NCBI RefSeq assembly: GCF_026240945.1
Contig: NZ_JAPFPY010000011.1
Location: forward strand, 1-64,000
DNA length: 64,000 bases
Direction of reading: 5' to 3'
DNA from: Mycolicibacterium sp. J2
Lineage (GTDB): Bacteria > Actinomycetota > Actinomycetes > Mycobacteriales > Mycobacteriaceae
Part shown: positions 48,616 to 56,457 of the stretch, piece by piece
Layout of the letters: every line of letters starts with the position of its first letter
Position numbering within the stretch: position 1 is the first letter of the stretch
The notes under the pieces: model-generated
What the model saw: only the letters and a program-made list of their open reading frames with translations
What the model was told of the DNA's origin: nothing
The model's database searches: none
Translations under genes and position numbers: made by a program

Positions 48616-49050
48616 ATGTCGATTGTTCGGATCATCCGTGGAGTACCCGTCACCGCCGCCGTGGTGGGTGCCGTTCTGGTCGGTGGACTGACCGCATGCG
48701 GTTCCGACAAGGGTGGCAGCGATTCCACCTCCACGACCTCCTCCACCTCCACGACGGAGTCGACGCCGACCACCACGTCGACGACGACGATGGAGACGAC
48801 CACCATGGCGCCCGCTCCGGCCGAAACGGGCGCTCCCGGCGCCGGAGCAGGCCCCGGTGGGGCGACCGCGGAGGTGCCCGGGGCCGGCGCTGGAGCGGGC
48901 CCGGGTGGGGCCACCGCAGGGGTACCCGGTGCAGGTGCCGGAGCAGGCCCGGGTGGAGCCACCGCAGGGGTGCCGGGCGCCAGCGCCGGCGCCGGTCCCG
49001 GTGGTGCAGGGGCGTGCGCGGGACCGGTGTGCGTGGGAACGGGTGGATAA
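48616..49050 (+). CDS. Thr/Ser-rich lipoprotein with Gly/Ala/Pro tandem repeats
   Basis: A 144-residue lipoprotein. The signal peptide ends in Gly-Gly-Leu-Thr-Ala-Cys28. A Ser/Thr-rich, probably O-glycosylated linker (about residues 36-67) leads into a 16-residue repeat (Ala-Gly-Ala-Gly-Pro-Gly-Gly-Ala-Thr-Ala-Gly-Val-Pro-Gly). The C-terminus ends with two Cys. It resembles mycobacterial surface lipoproteins whose role is structural or unknown. ATG 48616 is chosen because it begins the signal sequence; earlier codons at 48583 and 48595 add non-signal residues. Confidence 0.7.
   Translation: MSIVRIIRGVPVTAAVVGAVLVGGLTACGSDKGGSDSTSTTSSTSTTESTPTTTSTTTMETTTMAPAPAETGAPGAGAGPGGATAEVPGAGAGAGPGGATAGVPGAGAGAGPGGATAGVPGASAGAGPGGAGACAGPVCVGTGG
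48835..49013 (+). repeat. 48-bp tandem repeat in a lipoprotein gene
   Basis: Three to four partly diverged 48-bp units encode Ala-Gly-Ala-Gly-Pro-Gly-Gly-Ala-Thr-Ala-(Gly/Glu)-Val-Pro-Gly. The DNA repeats differ mainly at third positions, so the array is old enough to have drifted. Such repeats can vary in copy number between strains. Confidence 0.7.
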
Positions 49051-49106
49051 TCCGTACCGGGTCCGCCAAGCCTGATCGGGTAACCGAGAATTAACGGAGG
49101 TTTTCG

Positions 49107-49847
49107 ATGCGCGAACAGCCAGGTGCGCGAGCTGCGGGTTCCCCCCTACACAGCGCCACGCGCCGGTTGGGAAGCGCGCTGGCCGTGACGGCGGCGGTGC
49201 TGGCAGGGGCCACCGTCACGGCACCGGCCGCCGTTGCCGCGCCCTGCCCGGACGCCGAGGTGGTCTTCGCCCGCGGCACCGGTGAACCGCCCGGCCCCGG
49301 CGGCATCGGGCAGGCTTTCATCGACGCACTGCGCGCGAAGGCGAGTGGGAAATCGGTGGCCGACTATGCGGTGAACTATCAGGCCAGCGCCGATTTCAAC
49401 GATGGGTTCCAGTTCGCCCTCACCGTCGTCGACGGGATCAGGGACGCCACCAATCACATCCAGGCCGTGGCCGCCGACTGCCCGGCCACCAAGGTGGTGC
49501 TCGGCGGTTTCTCCCAAGGGGCGGCGGTGGCGGCGTTCAGCACCTCGGCCGAGATTCCCGACGGCGTACCGGCCGCATTTGTGCCGGCACCCATGCCCCC
49601 GGAGATCGCGGACCACGTCGCCGCGGTGGTGCTGTTCGGCAAGCCCTCGAATCAGTTCCTGGGCGACGCCGGCGCACCGCTCATCACCATCGGTCCGCTC
49701 TACGTGCCCAAGACGATCGACCTGTGCGCTCCGGGCGACACCATCTGCAACGGTGCCCCGCCCGGGCCCCCCAACGGGGCGCATGGCGCGTATGTCGCCG
49801 ACGGGTTGGTCAGTCAGGCCGCGGAGTTCGCCGCGAGCCGGTTGTAG
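49107..49847 (+). CDS. Secreted cutinase-family hydrolase
   Basis: A 246-residue cutinase (Culp-like). A signal peptide of about 45 residues ends Ala-Val-Ala-Ala-Pro. Catalytic Ser136 is in Gly-Gly-Phe-Ser-Gln-Gly, Asp211 in Cys-Ala-Pro-Gly-Asp-Thr-Ile-Cys, His226 in Gly-Ala-His-Gly-Ala-Tyr. Cys pairs at 47/125 and 207/214 fit the family's disulfides. Mycobacterial Culps hydrolyse lipid or polyester acyl chains outside the cell. ATG 49107 gives a long but acceptable N-terminus. A strong bidirectional hairpin follows the gene. Confidence 0.88.
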   Translation: MREQPGARAAGSPLHSATRRLGSALAVTAAVLAGATVTAPAAVAAPCPDAEVVFARGTGEPPGPGGIGQAFIDALRAKASGKSVADYAVNYQASADFNDGFQFALTVVDGIRDATNHIQAVAADCPATKVVLGGFSQGAAVAAFSTSAEIPDGVPAAFVPAPMPPEIADHVAAVVLFGKPSNQFLGDAGAPLITIGPLYVPKTIDLCAPGDTICNGAPPGPPNGAHGAYVADGLVSQAAEFAASRL

Positions 49848-49863
49848 TCACCTGCACGGCACG

Positions 49864-49900
49864 CAGTGGCCCCGGACGGTTAAACCGCCCGGGGCCACTG
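49864..49900. terminator. Strong hairpin between convergent genes
   Basis: A 12-bp stem, CAGTGGCCCCGG paired with CCGGGGCCACTG, encloses a 13-base loop that contains a smaller CGGTT/ACCG stem. It lies between the cutinase stop (49847) and the small exported protein stop (49907). A T-run is lacking, as is common in mycobacteria. Probably a bidirectional terminator. Confidence 0.7.
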
Positions 49901-49906
49901 GCGTCG

Positions 49907-50149
49907 TCAGCTGTTGCCGCCCACGGGGGGCGTGCCGCCGTTCGGCCCGTAGGGGCCGTTCTGGGCGCCATTGCCCGGCACGGGCGGGGTGGCCGATTCG
50001 CTGGCGCTACCGGGTGCCTGGCACACGGTAGCGGTGCCGGCGTTCTGGCAGGGATTGGGATCTGCCGACGCGACGGGGGCAAGCGCGATACCCGCCCCCG
50101 CGGCACATGCCGCCAGCAGCAGGGTTGTGGACGCAGTCTTGCGCATCAT
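49907..50149 (-). CDS. Small exported Pro/Gly-rich protein
   Basis: An 80-residue protein with a Sec signal peptide (Met-Met-Arg-Lys ... cleavage near Val-Ala-Ser-Ala-Asp-Pro, about residue 29). The short mature region has two Cys (Pro-Cys-Gln-Asn-Ala, Val-Cys-Gln) and a Pro/Gly/Asn-rich tail. Function unknown. The ATG at 50149 has GGAGAC upstream, and the one at 50146 is an alternative. Confidence 0.65.
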   Translation of the reverse strand: MMRKTASTTLLLAACAAGAGIALAPVASADPNPCQNAGTATVCQAPGSASESATPPVPGNGAQNGPYGPNGGTPPVGGNS

Positions 50150-50287
50150 GAAGTCTCCTCGATGCTGATCGATGATGTCTGATTCCGACCGCGCGTGTTG
50201 GCGGCCCGGCGGGACAGCCGAACACTCACAGCCGGCCACTCCCGGCCAGTCGGATACCCGGGCCCCGCCAACGCAAACACGTTGGTG

Positions 50288-50980
50288 TCATTCGATATCG
50301 GCGACCGATCTGACGTATTGATCCACCTGCTCGGGCGGCATGTCATGAGCCAGTGCCGGGTCGCCGTACTCGAACGGGCGGTGCAGGAACACGGTGCCCA
50401 TTCCCAGCGCCCCCGACGCTTCCACGTCATACGGATGAGCGGCCACCATTGCCGCCTCGTGCGGCGCAACACCCAGGTACTGCAGCGCACGCAGATATGT
50501 CTTCGGGTGGGGCTTGAAAGCGCCGACCATCTCCGCGGTGAAGATGGCGTCCATATCGATGGCGAGGCGCTTGAACAGCGCGATCATGGTGCTCATATCG
50601 GTATTCGACAGCGTTGCGATGATCGCCTGACTGCGCAGTCGCGCCAATCCGGCCCGAACGTCGGGCCACGGTAGCAGCCGCTGCCAGCTCGCCGCGGCCA
50701 GTTGGGTATCGGCGGCGGTAGGCCGATCCAGGCCGTAACCGACGCAGACGTCGGCGAAACCGGCCGCGTACAGTTCTTGCACCCGGCGCCAGTCATCGAC
50801 GCTCTGCGAAATGCTACGCAGCCGCCGAAAATAGTCCTCGCGCCATGCCCGGGTGAAGTCACCGGGATCAACGGACGTAATTTGCTGATTGTCAAGGTAA
50901 TTCGAGACAGCACCGGTCACCGGTTCGAAGAAATCCAGCAACGTGCCTTGGACATCGAACAGGTAAGCGCGATACCGCAT
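50288..50980 (-). CDS. Haloacid dehalogenase type II-like hydrolase
   Basis: A 230-residue HAD-superfamily protein. Motif I is Tyr-Leu-Phe-Asp9-Val-Gln-Gly-Thr-Leu, motif II includes Thr-Leu-Ser-Asn-Thr-Asp, and the later Phe-Lys-Pro-His-Pro-Lys-Thr-Tyr and Val-Ala-Ala-His-Pro-Tyr-Asp match L-2-haloacid dehalogenase type. It uses Asp9 as nucleophile and removes halide or phosphate from small acids. The ATG gives the usual length. It overlaps nothing; the TetR gene ends 9 bp upstream, so they may be cotranscribed. Confidence 0.8.
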   Translation of the reverse strand: MRYRAYLFDVQGTLLDFFEPVTGAVSNYLDNQQITSVDPGDFTRAWREDYFRRLRSISQSVDDWRRVQELYAAGFADVCVGYGLDRPTAADTQLAAASWQRLLPWPDVRAGLARLRSQAIIATLSNTDMSTMIALFKRLAIDMDAIFTAEMVGAFKPHPKTYLRALQYLGVAPHEAAMVAAHPYDVEASGALGMGTVFLHRPFEYGDPALAHDMPPEQVDQYVRSVADIE

Positions 50981-50989
50981 GCCACCACC

Positions 50990-51595
50990 CTACCGCTGGT
51001 CGCGACCGAAGTTCGTTGCCAGCGGCAGGAATACGTCGTCGACGATCTCGGTGATGGTCTGCACTGGAACGGCGGCCATGGTCATGAACATCTCGTGCCG
51101 CACAAGGTCGACCGGCAGCGTCACAATCCTGGCCGGTGGCGCCGCGGCGAGTTCGCCACGCGCCACGGCTCGTTCGATGACGGTGTCCATGATGGACGGC
51201 CCCTCGGAGATGAACCACGCGCGCAGTTCCTTGGGTGACCCTTCGGCGTCGTCGTAGTAGGCACCGAGCCGGGCGGCGATCAATCCGAAGACGCGTGACC
51301 GACGCTCGCTCAACTCGGTGAGTAACGCCAACATGTCGGCTCGCAGGCTTCCGGTGTCGGGGGTCGAGATCACGTCGACCTCTCCCCTCCGGCGGATCAC
51401 CGCCTGCAGCAGATCCCGGCGCGACGGCCAACGCCGGTACAGCACGGACCGAGCGGTGGCCGCTCGTTCTGCGACCGATTCGATGGTGAATCTCTCGTAA
51501 CCGGCCTCGATGAGTTGTTCCCAACCCGCATCGAGGATGGCGGACTCCAGCGCTGCGCCGCGACGGCGCTGGATGGACGGTTCCTTAGAGGACAC
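50990..51595 (-). CDS. TetR-family regulator, divergent from a FAD monooxygenase
   Basis: A 201-residue TetR protein. The HTH is near residues 35-60 (Phe-Thr-Ile-Glu-Ser-Val-Ala-Glu-Arg-Ala-Ala-Thr-Ala-Arg-Ser-Val-Leu-Tyr-Arg-Arg). C-terminal helices follow with Asp-Thr-Val-Ile. The GTG start at 51595 sits just before the divergent monooxygenase promoter region. A GTCGCT/AGCGAC palindrome lies between the two genes at 51623-51641. It likely controls the monooxygenase and itself, and perhaps the HAD gene downstream. Confidence 0.83.
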   Translation of the reverse strand: MSSKEPSIQRRRGAALESAILDAGWEQLIEAGYERFTIESVAERAATARSVLYRRWPSRRDLLQAVIRRRGEVDVISTPDTGSLRADMLALLTELSERRSRVFGLIAARLGAYYDDAEGSPKELRAWFISEGPSIMDTVIERAVARGELAAAPPARIVTLPVDLVRHEMFMTMAAVPVQTITEIVDDVFLPLATNFGRDQR

Positions 51596-51622
51596 TTGCG
51601 TATCTTATCCCACGCAGCTACA

Positions 51623-51641
51623 GTCGCTCTACATAAGCGAC
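51623..51641. promoter_or_regulatory. TetR-type operator upstream of the FAD monooxygenase
   Basis: GTCGCT (51623-51628) and AGCGAC (51636-51641) are perfect inverted 6-mers separated by 7 bases. They lie in the gap between divergent starts at 51595 and 51697. Binding by the adjacent TetR is inferred. Confidence 0.5.
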
Positions 51642-51696
51642 ACACATGTATCTAATTGCGCGAAACTGCCATTCCCCGAATATTTTTGGAGGTTTG

Positions 51697-52929
51697 ATGT
51701 CTACTGCCAGCGCCCTGATCTCCGGAGCCAGCATTGCCGGGCCGGCACTCGCGTTGTGGCTTACCGAGGCCGGTTGGGATGTCACCGTCGTCGAGCGCGC
51801 CGAGCGGCTGCGCACCAGCGGATATCCGATCGACATCCGAGGCACGGCAACGGAAATCGTGCACCGGATGGGGCTTCATGATGAGATCAGCGCACAGCGC
51901 TACCTCCATGAGCCGATGACCGTACTCTCGCCACGCGGGCGCCGGTTGTGCACCCTCGACTACGGCGGACTGCTGGCCGACTCCGGCAGCGGCGATGTCG
52001 AACTCACCCGCGGCACGCTCAGCGAAATCCTCTACCGGGCCAGCGCCGGGCGCGTCGAGTACGTGTTCGGCGATACGATCACCGCCCTGACCCAAACCGA
52101 CACCGGCGTCGACGTCACCTTCGCCCACCGACAACCCCACACTTTCGATGTGGTGATCGGCGCCGACGGCATCCACTCCAACGTCCGCGGCCTCACGTTC
52201 GGCGACGAATCCCAGTTCGTGCGTCACCTCGGCCCCTACGCCGCCATCTGGGACATGCTGCCGGACTTGTTCCCCCCGAGAAGCGGTTTCATGTACTCAC
52301 ACCCTGGCAGAACGGTCATGGTCGAGCGGCACCAGGACGGCCCCGCGCGGGCATTCCTGGTCTTCGTGCATCCCGATCCCGGCTCGGTGGACCGCCATGA
52401 CGAACGAGCTGTCCTCGCCACCCTGCGAGATGCGTTTCGCGGTGACCGCTGGCGCACCGGGGAGATCATCGCGACTCTCCCGGACTCCGACGATGTCTAT
52501 TTCGACACCGTCAGCCAGGTGCGCATGCAGCGCTGGAGTTCGGGACGGGTCGGCTTGGTGGGTGATGCCGCCTACGCCCCGGCCCTGCTGTCGGGCCAAG
52601 GCACCAGCATCGCGATCGCCGGCGCCTACATCCTGGCCGGTGAACTGGTTCGGCACACCCACCCACAGGACGCATTCGCCGCCTACGAACACCGCTTACG
52701 TGGGTACGTGGAGAACAATCAGCGTCTGGCACTGCGCACGGATTCGACGGTCATCTCCCGCACCGGCGCGGCCCTGTGGCGGCGCAACGTCAAGCTGACC
52801 CTGGTTCCGAGGCTCCAGCGGCTGGGGGTCGCGCATCTGCTGCAGACTCAGCTCCGTTCGGCCGCCACCGATCTCGTCCTGGCGCCGCACGATCTGCGCC
52901 GCAGCGACACCGCCCAACCGACCGGCTGA
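51697..52929 (+). CDS. FAD-dependent monooxygenase (PHBH-fold)
   Basis: A 410-residue flavoprotein monooxygenase. The FAD motif at the N-terminus is Ile-Ser-Gly-Ala-Ser-Ile-Ala-Gly-Pro-Ala-Leu-Ala. Asp-Val-Val-Ile-Gly-Ala-Asp-Gly-Ile-His-Ser is the DG motif, and Gly-Leu-Val-Gly-Asp-Ala-Ala-Tyr-Ala-Pro the GD motif. It hydroxylates an aromatic, polyketide or drug substrate with NAD(P)H and O2; rifampicin- and tetracycline-inactivating enzymes share this fold, but there is no specific sign here. ATG 51697 has GGAGGTTTG immediately before it. TetR-controlled, judging by the divergent arrangement. Confidence 0.85.
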   Translation: MSTASALISGASIAGPALALWLTEAGWDVTVVERAERLRTSGYPIDIRGTATEIVHRMGLHDEISAQRYLHEPMTVLSPRGRRLCTLDYGGLLADSGSGDVELTRGTLSEILYRASAGRVEYVFGDTITALTQTDTGVDVTFAHRQPHTFDVVIGADGIHSNVRGLTFGDESQFVRHLGPYAAIWDMLPDLFPPRSGFMYSHPGRTVMVERHQDGPARAFLVFVHPDPGSVDRHDERAVLATLRDAFRGDRWRTGEIIATLPDSDDVYFDTVSQVRMQRWSSGRVGLVGDAAYAPALLSGQGTSIAIAGAYILAGELVRHTHPQDAFAAYEHRLRGYVENNQRLALRTDSTVISRTGAALWRRNVKLTLVPRLQRLGVAHLLQTQLRSAATDLVLAPHDLRRSDTAQPTG

Positions 52930-52936
52930 CCACGCG

Positions 52937-53554
52937 TCACCGCGCCGCCAGTATCGCCACGCCGGGACCGTTCAACTCGCCCAGTGCAACCCTGCGGCCG
53001 CTGGCGGCCAGCAACAACGACACGGCCGGCCCTTCGACAGTGAGCCCGTCACCGACGGTGAAGGCGGCATCGGTGCCGACCAATCTGAGCCCGTCGAGCC
53101 GCCGCCTGCCACCGGAGAACCGATGTGCGGCCAGATAGGCGACGGCTGCTCCGATGTGGTCGCGGCGGTAGGTGTGCCCCACCCCCAGTGGTCGCCGGAT
53201 GTCCTCGGCGTGCACCACGATTTCGACGATCCTGGAGATCACCGGAAGTGGCGGCGAAGCAGTGGATCTGACCGCCGCGTCGAACTGTGCGAGCAGCTGC
53301 TCGGGCTCATGCGTGCGCCCGCTGACGATCTGACGCTGCACGATCCGTTCGGGACTGAACGCGCCCCGAACGATTTCGCCGACGAACCGGCGTGTGGACA
53401 GCCGCGCCGTCGCGGCCAGATGAGCCACCACATCGCGCACTGCCCACCCGGCACACAGCGAATCGGCATCCCACTGCTCGGGCAGCAGCGTCGCAAGATC
53501 GCGCGCCAGCGCCGCCCGCTCCTCGTGTACGACCGCCCAGATATCCCCCGCCAC
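52937..53554 (-). CDS. DinB/maleylpyruvate-isomerase-fold protein
   Basis: A 205-residue DinB-like protein of the mycothiol-dependent maleylpyruvate isomerase N-terminal fold. Cys-Ala-Gly-Trp-Ala-Val-Arg-Asp-Val-Val-Ala-His-Leu and Val-His-Ala-Glu-Asp-Ile-Arg-Arg-Pro hold the probable His metal ligands. A C-terminal extension of the kind often seen in actinobacterial members follows. Such proteins use Zn and mycothiol or bacillithiol for transferase reactions. The reaction is unknown. Convergent with the FAD monooxygenase 8 bp away. Confidence 0.78.
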   Translation of the reverse strand: MAGDIWAVVHEERAALARDLATLLPEQWDADSLCAGWAVRDVVAHLAATARLSTRRFVGEIVRGAFSPERIVQRQIVSGRTHEPEQLLAQFDAAVRSTASPPLPVISRIVEIVVHAEDIRRPLGVGHTYRRDHIGAAVAYLAAHRFSGGRRRLDGLRLVGTDAAFTVGDGLTVEGPAVSLLLAASGRRVALGELNGPGVAILAAR

Positions 53555-53661
53555 CCGACGAGCACATCACATCCCGGCGGCACCGTCACCGCGGCGGTCA
53601 CAGCAACGATGGCTAGGATCCGGGGTCGACAACCTCGGCGCAGTGAAACGGAGTAAGCCCA

Positions 53662-54525
53662 ATGACGATTGTGCGGCGGGGTGCGATGCTGCTCGCGGTG
53701 GCGGCCACGGTCGTGGCCGGTGTGGCCGGCGCACCGGCGGGCCTCTCACATGCCGATGACCCGCTCGTGCCGCCGGTTTCACTGACCTCCACCTCGGGTG
53801 CACCGGTACAGAACGGCGGGACCTACGGCATCGGGATGGTCGTCGTCGCGCATTTCGCCGCACCCGTGGCCGATCGCGGCGCGGCCGAACAACAACTTTC
53901 GGTGACCACCGAACCGCCGGTGGCCGGTGCCTGGCACTGGGTCAACGATCAGACCGCCCACTGGCGTCCGCCGCAGTACTACGCCCCGGGCACGGTCGTC
54001 ACCGTCGGCCAGGACGCCCCGGTGACCTTCACCATCGGCGCGTCCCACGTGTCGATCGCCGATGACACCACCAAGCAGGTCAGCGTGTACGACGGCGGCA
54101 CCCTGGTCCGGACCATGCCGACGTCGATGGGCCGCGGCGGCACCGAAACCGTGGGCAACACGACGTTGAGTTTCTGGACCCAGCCCGGTGTCTACACCGT
54201 GATGGACAAGAGCAACCCCGTGATCATGGACTCCTCCACCTACGGGCTGCCGATCAATTCCCACCTCGGCTACAAGGAGTCCATCCCCTACGCGGTGCGC
54301 ATCAGCACCGACGGCGTGTATCTGCACGAACTCGACGCGACGGTGTGGGCGCAGGGCAAGACCGACACCAGCCACGGCTGCCTGAACCTCAACCACGACA
54401 ACGCGCAATGGTTCTACAACTTCTCCGTGCCCGGTGACGTGGTGGAGGTGCGCCACACCGGGGGGAAGCCGCTGCAGCTATGGCAGAACGGTGACTGGAG
54501 CGTGCCGTGGGACCAGTGGGCCTGA
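53662..54525 (+). CDS. Exported L,D-transpeptidase
   Basis: A 287-residue mycobacterial Ldt. Signal peptide to about residue 31 (Ser-His-Ala-Asp-Asp), then one bacterial Ig-like domain (Pro-Val-Ser-Leu-Thr, Gly-Thr-Tyr-Gly-Ile-Gly-Met-Val-Val) at ~40-127. The YkuD catalytic domain ends with His222, Ser237-His238-Gly239-Cys240, the active Cys. It makes 3-3 peptidoglycan crosslinks outside the membrane and is inhibited by carbapenems. Compared with LdtMt2 (two Ig-like domains) it has only one, so it is of the shorter Ldt class. ATG 53662. Confidence 0.88.
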   Translation: MTIVRRGAMLLAVAATVVAGVAGAPAGLSHADDPLVPPVSLTSTSGAPVQNGGTYGIGMVVVAHFAAPVADRGAAEQQLSVTTEPPVAGAWHWVNDQTAHWRPPQYYAPGTVVTVGQDAPVTFTIGASHVSIADDTTKQVSVYDGGTLVRTMPTSMGRGGTETVGNTTLSFWTQPGVYTVMDKSNPVIMDSSTYGLPINSHLGYKESIPYAVRISTDGVYLHELDATVWAQGKTDTSHGCLNLNHDNAQWFYNFSVPGDVVEVRHTGGKPLQLWQNGDWSVPWDQWA

Positions 54526-54528
54526 AAC

Positions 54529-54957
54529 CTATTGCAGCGCGGCCAGATTCTGCACCGATCGGCGGACATCGGATTTCAGCACCGCAGCCACCAGTGCTCC
54601 GACCGGCCCGCTGAGCAAGCCACCGGACAGGTCGGCCAGCACCCGGAACGTCGAACCAGGGTCATCTGCGGTCACCGTCATCGTCAAACCGATCCGCACT
54701 CCGCCGCGACCACGGCCTGAGAGTCGGATTCGTTGCGGCTCTTCGTAATCGGTGACGTGCCAGTCGACCGTGTTGCGGAATCCCTTCACCTTGATCAGCG
54801 AGGACACTCGCGTGCCGACACCGATATCGTCCGGTGGCTGCCCGCGCCAGCCGCCGAAGATGGTCAGCCATTCGTCGAACCGCCGCAGATCCGATGCCAG
54901 CTTCCACGCTTGCTGTGGTGTCAGGTCCGAGGAGACCGCCACGTCCACCTTCGCCAT
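54529..54957 (-). CDS. SRPBCC/polyketide-cyclase-like protein
   Basis: A 142-residue START-like helix-grip protein. Val-Asp-Val-Ala-Val-Ser-Ser-Asp-Leu-Thr-Pro-Gln-Gln-Ala-Trp begins it, followed by Phe-Asp-Glu-Trp-Leu, Arg-Val-Ser-Ser-Leu and a long C-terminal helix with Leu-Lys-Ser-Asp-Val-Arg-Arg-Ser-Val-Gln. Members bind hydrophobic ligands or cyclise polyketides; it is a mycobacterial SRPBCC of the kind annotated near envelope genes. ATG 54957 is chosen because it starts the first strand. It ends 3 bp after the L,D-transpeptidase stop. Confidence 0.77.
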   Translation of the reverse strand: MAKVDVAVSSDLTPQQAWKLASDLRRFDEWLTIFGGWRGQPPDDIGVGTRVSSLIKVKGFRNTVDWHVTDYEEPQRIRLSGRGRGGVRIGLTMTVTADDPGSTFRVLADLSGGLLSGPVGALVAAVLKSDVRRSVQNLAALQ

Positions 54958-54967
54958 GCCGGTGCGA

Positions 54968-55957
54968 TCAGCCGATCCCGACGACTTCTTGGGCGATCGC
55001 CGCAAGCCTGGTCTGGGCGGCCGACACGACCCGCTGCCGGTTCTTGTGGGCCTCCTCCCACGCCACGATCGTGCGGATATCACCCGGCTCGGTGAGCTCC
55101 TTGATCGCAGCGACGGCGTCGGGGACGGCCAACTCGTCATACCCGGCGATGGGCAGCTCGGCTGGGTCCAAGGCACCTGAGGCCGACCGCAGCGCCCGCA
55201 GCGCGTCGGCAGCTTGGTCGGCGCCGTCACCGCGGGTGATGTTCTCGGCCGCGGCCAGCGCCGCGTCCCGGGAACCGGCGATCACCCGACCGGCCAGCTC
55301 ACCGGCGTGGGCGCCGCGGTCGAGCAGCTCGTCGACGTTGGGCCGCACGTTGCGCAGGGCATCCAGCACCCGATCCAGGCCACGCGCCGTCCACATACCC
55401 GGCAGATTGGCCAGTTTCACCGCAACTCCGGTCACGGCCTGCATCGGCGTACGACGCAGAGCGGCCGGACCGCCCAGCGCGTCCTCGGCCAGTACCGTGG
55501 TGAGCCACTCCACGGTTGCGGCGTGCGCCGTGATCAGGCGGTCGGCGAGCTCCACGACATCGTTCTGGTGGGCGGCCACGGCCAGCGCCTTGATATAGCG
55601 CGACCGGTCCAAGAGCTGGTCCTCCAATGCCAGGTCACCGAGCAGCGCCTCGTCGAACGGTTCGGCCTGTTCGGTCAGGGCCTTGACCGCTGCGGCTGCG
55701 CGCCCCAGGAACGGTCCGACGACATCGGGGTAGCCGCCGAGATCACGGATGGCGCGCTCGATGGCCACCGCACGCTCGCGACCATTGGCGGCATTCTGGG
55801 TCAGCTCACGCTGGACCGCCTCGGTACGGGCCTGGGCAAGCCGGGTTTCGGCGATCTGAATCTCGGTGTGGGTCAGGTCCAGAACTGTCCGCAGCTGTGC
55901 GAGCAGTGTGGTGGTGTCGATATCGGCGGTGGTTTTTCCGGCCGTCTTGGTTGCCAT
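54968..55957 (-). CDS. Ferritin-like helical protein of unknown function
   Basis: A 329-residue mostly helical protein. Residues 1-~170 resemble a ferritin-like domain (Ile-Asp-Thr-Thr-Thr-Leu-Leu-Ala-Gln-Leu-Arg, Glu-Asp-Gln-Leu-Leu-Asp-Arg-Ser-Arg-Tyr-Ile). A C-terminal ~60-residue block (Tyr-Asp-Glu-Leu-Ala-Val-Pro-Asp-Ala-Val-Ala-Ala-Ile) resembles a Rho-N-like or helix-hairpin segment. Many mycobacteria encode similar proteins, named ferritin-like without proven function. Metal-binding residues are not convincing. The ATG at 55957 is the family-like start. Lies 10 bp upstream of the SRPBCC gene on the same strand. Confidence 0.68.
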   Translation of the reverse strand: MATKTAGKTTADIDTTTLLAQLRTVLDLTHTEIQIAETRLAQARTEAVQRELTQNAANGRERAVAIERAIRDLGGYPDVVGPFLGRAAAAVKALTEQAEPFDEALLGDLALEDQLLDRSRYIKALAVAAHQNDVVELADRLITAHAATVEWLTTVLAEDALGGPAALRRTPMQAVTGVAVKLANLPGMWTARGLDRVLDALRNVRPNVDELLDRGAHAGELAGRVIAGSRDAALAAAENITRGDGADQAADALRALRSASGALDPAELPIAGYDELAVPDAVAAIKELTEPGDIRTIVAWEEAHKNRQRVVSAAQTRLAAIAQEVVGIG

Positions 55958-56075
55958 CGTGATTCGCCCCTTCGCGTTGACGGATAGGTCGGCGCTGGGT
56001 GCACCTTGAGACCCGGGTTACCCGGGACCGCCACGACGAATGCAACGGATCTGGCATCCACCACCATGACTTGCG

Positions 56076-56297
56076 TCACAGCGGCGGCGGTGAACTCCTG
56101 TCGACGTCGCCGCGCTGCACGTCGACGTCGAATCGTTTGACACCCCAACCGTCGGCCACTTCGAAATGCACCGTCTTGGGTCTGCCGAACACGGTGGTCT
56201 TGACCACCGTTCCCGAGCACCCGGCCGGAACCACCGGCACGTCGATGCCCGCCAACTGACGGCGCGCGGTAACTGCTTCGCCCTTTCGGAACGCCAT
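56076..56297 (-). CDS. Small conserved protein of unknown function
   Basis: A 73-residue protein starting Met-Ala-Phe-Arg-Lys-Gly-Glu-Ala-Val-Thr-Ala, rich in beta-strand residues (Val-Pro-Val-Val-Pro-Ala-Gly, Val-Val-Lys-Thr-Thr-Val-Phe-Gly) with a single Cys. SH3-like barrels have this look. The ATG at 56297 is preferred because the upstream codons are not conserved-looking. It probably precedes the ferritin-like gene as part of the same transcription unit (119-bp gap). Function unknown. Confidence 0.55.
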   Translation of the reverse strand: MAFRKGEAVTARRQLAGIDVPVVPAGCSGTVVKTTVFGRPKTVHFEVADGWGVKRFDVDVQRGDVDRSSPPPL

Positions 56298-56457
56298 TGA
56301 TGAACTCCCCCTCGATTTCCCCCTGAATCGGCGCCGGCGGCGAACCGTCCCGCGCCATCCCCATGGTGACCGGTCGGGTGCAGCGACCGCAATCGAATTC
56401 GTGGTGTTCGGGGTTGCCCCGGCCGGAGCGACCAGACGCGGCTGTAGCGTGGCGGGC

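Noticed and set aside
48835-49013. Tandem repeats as a possible CRISPR array
   Set aside because: The period is 48 bp, in frame with the lipoprotein, and there are no unique spacers.
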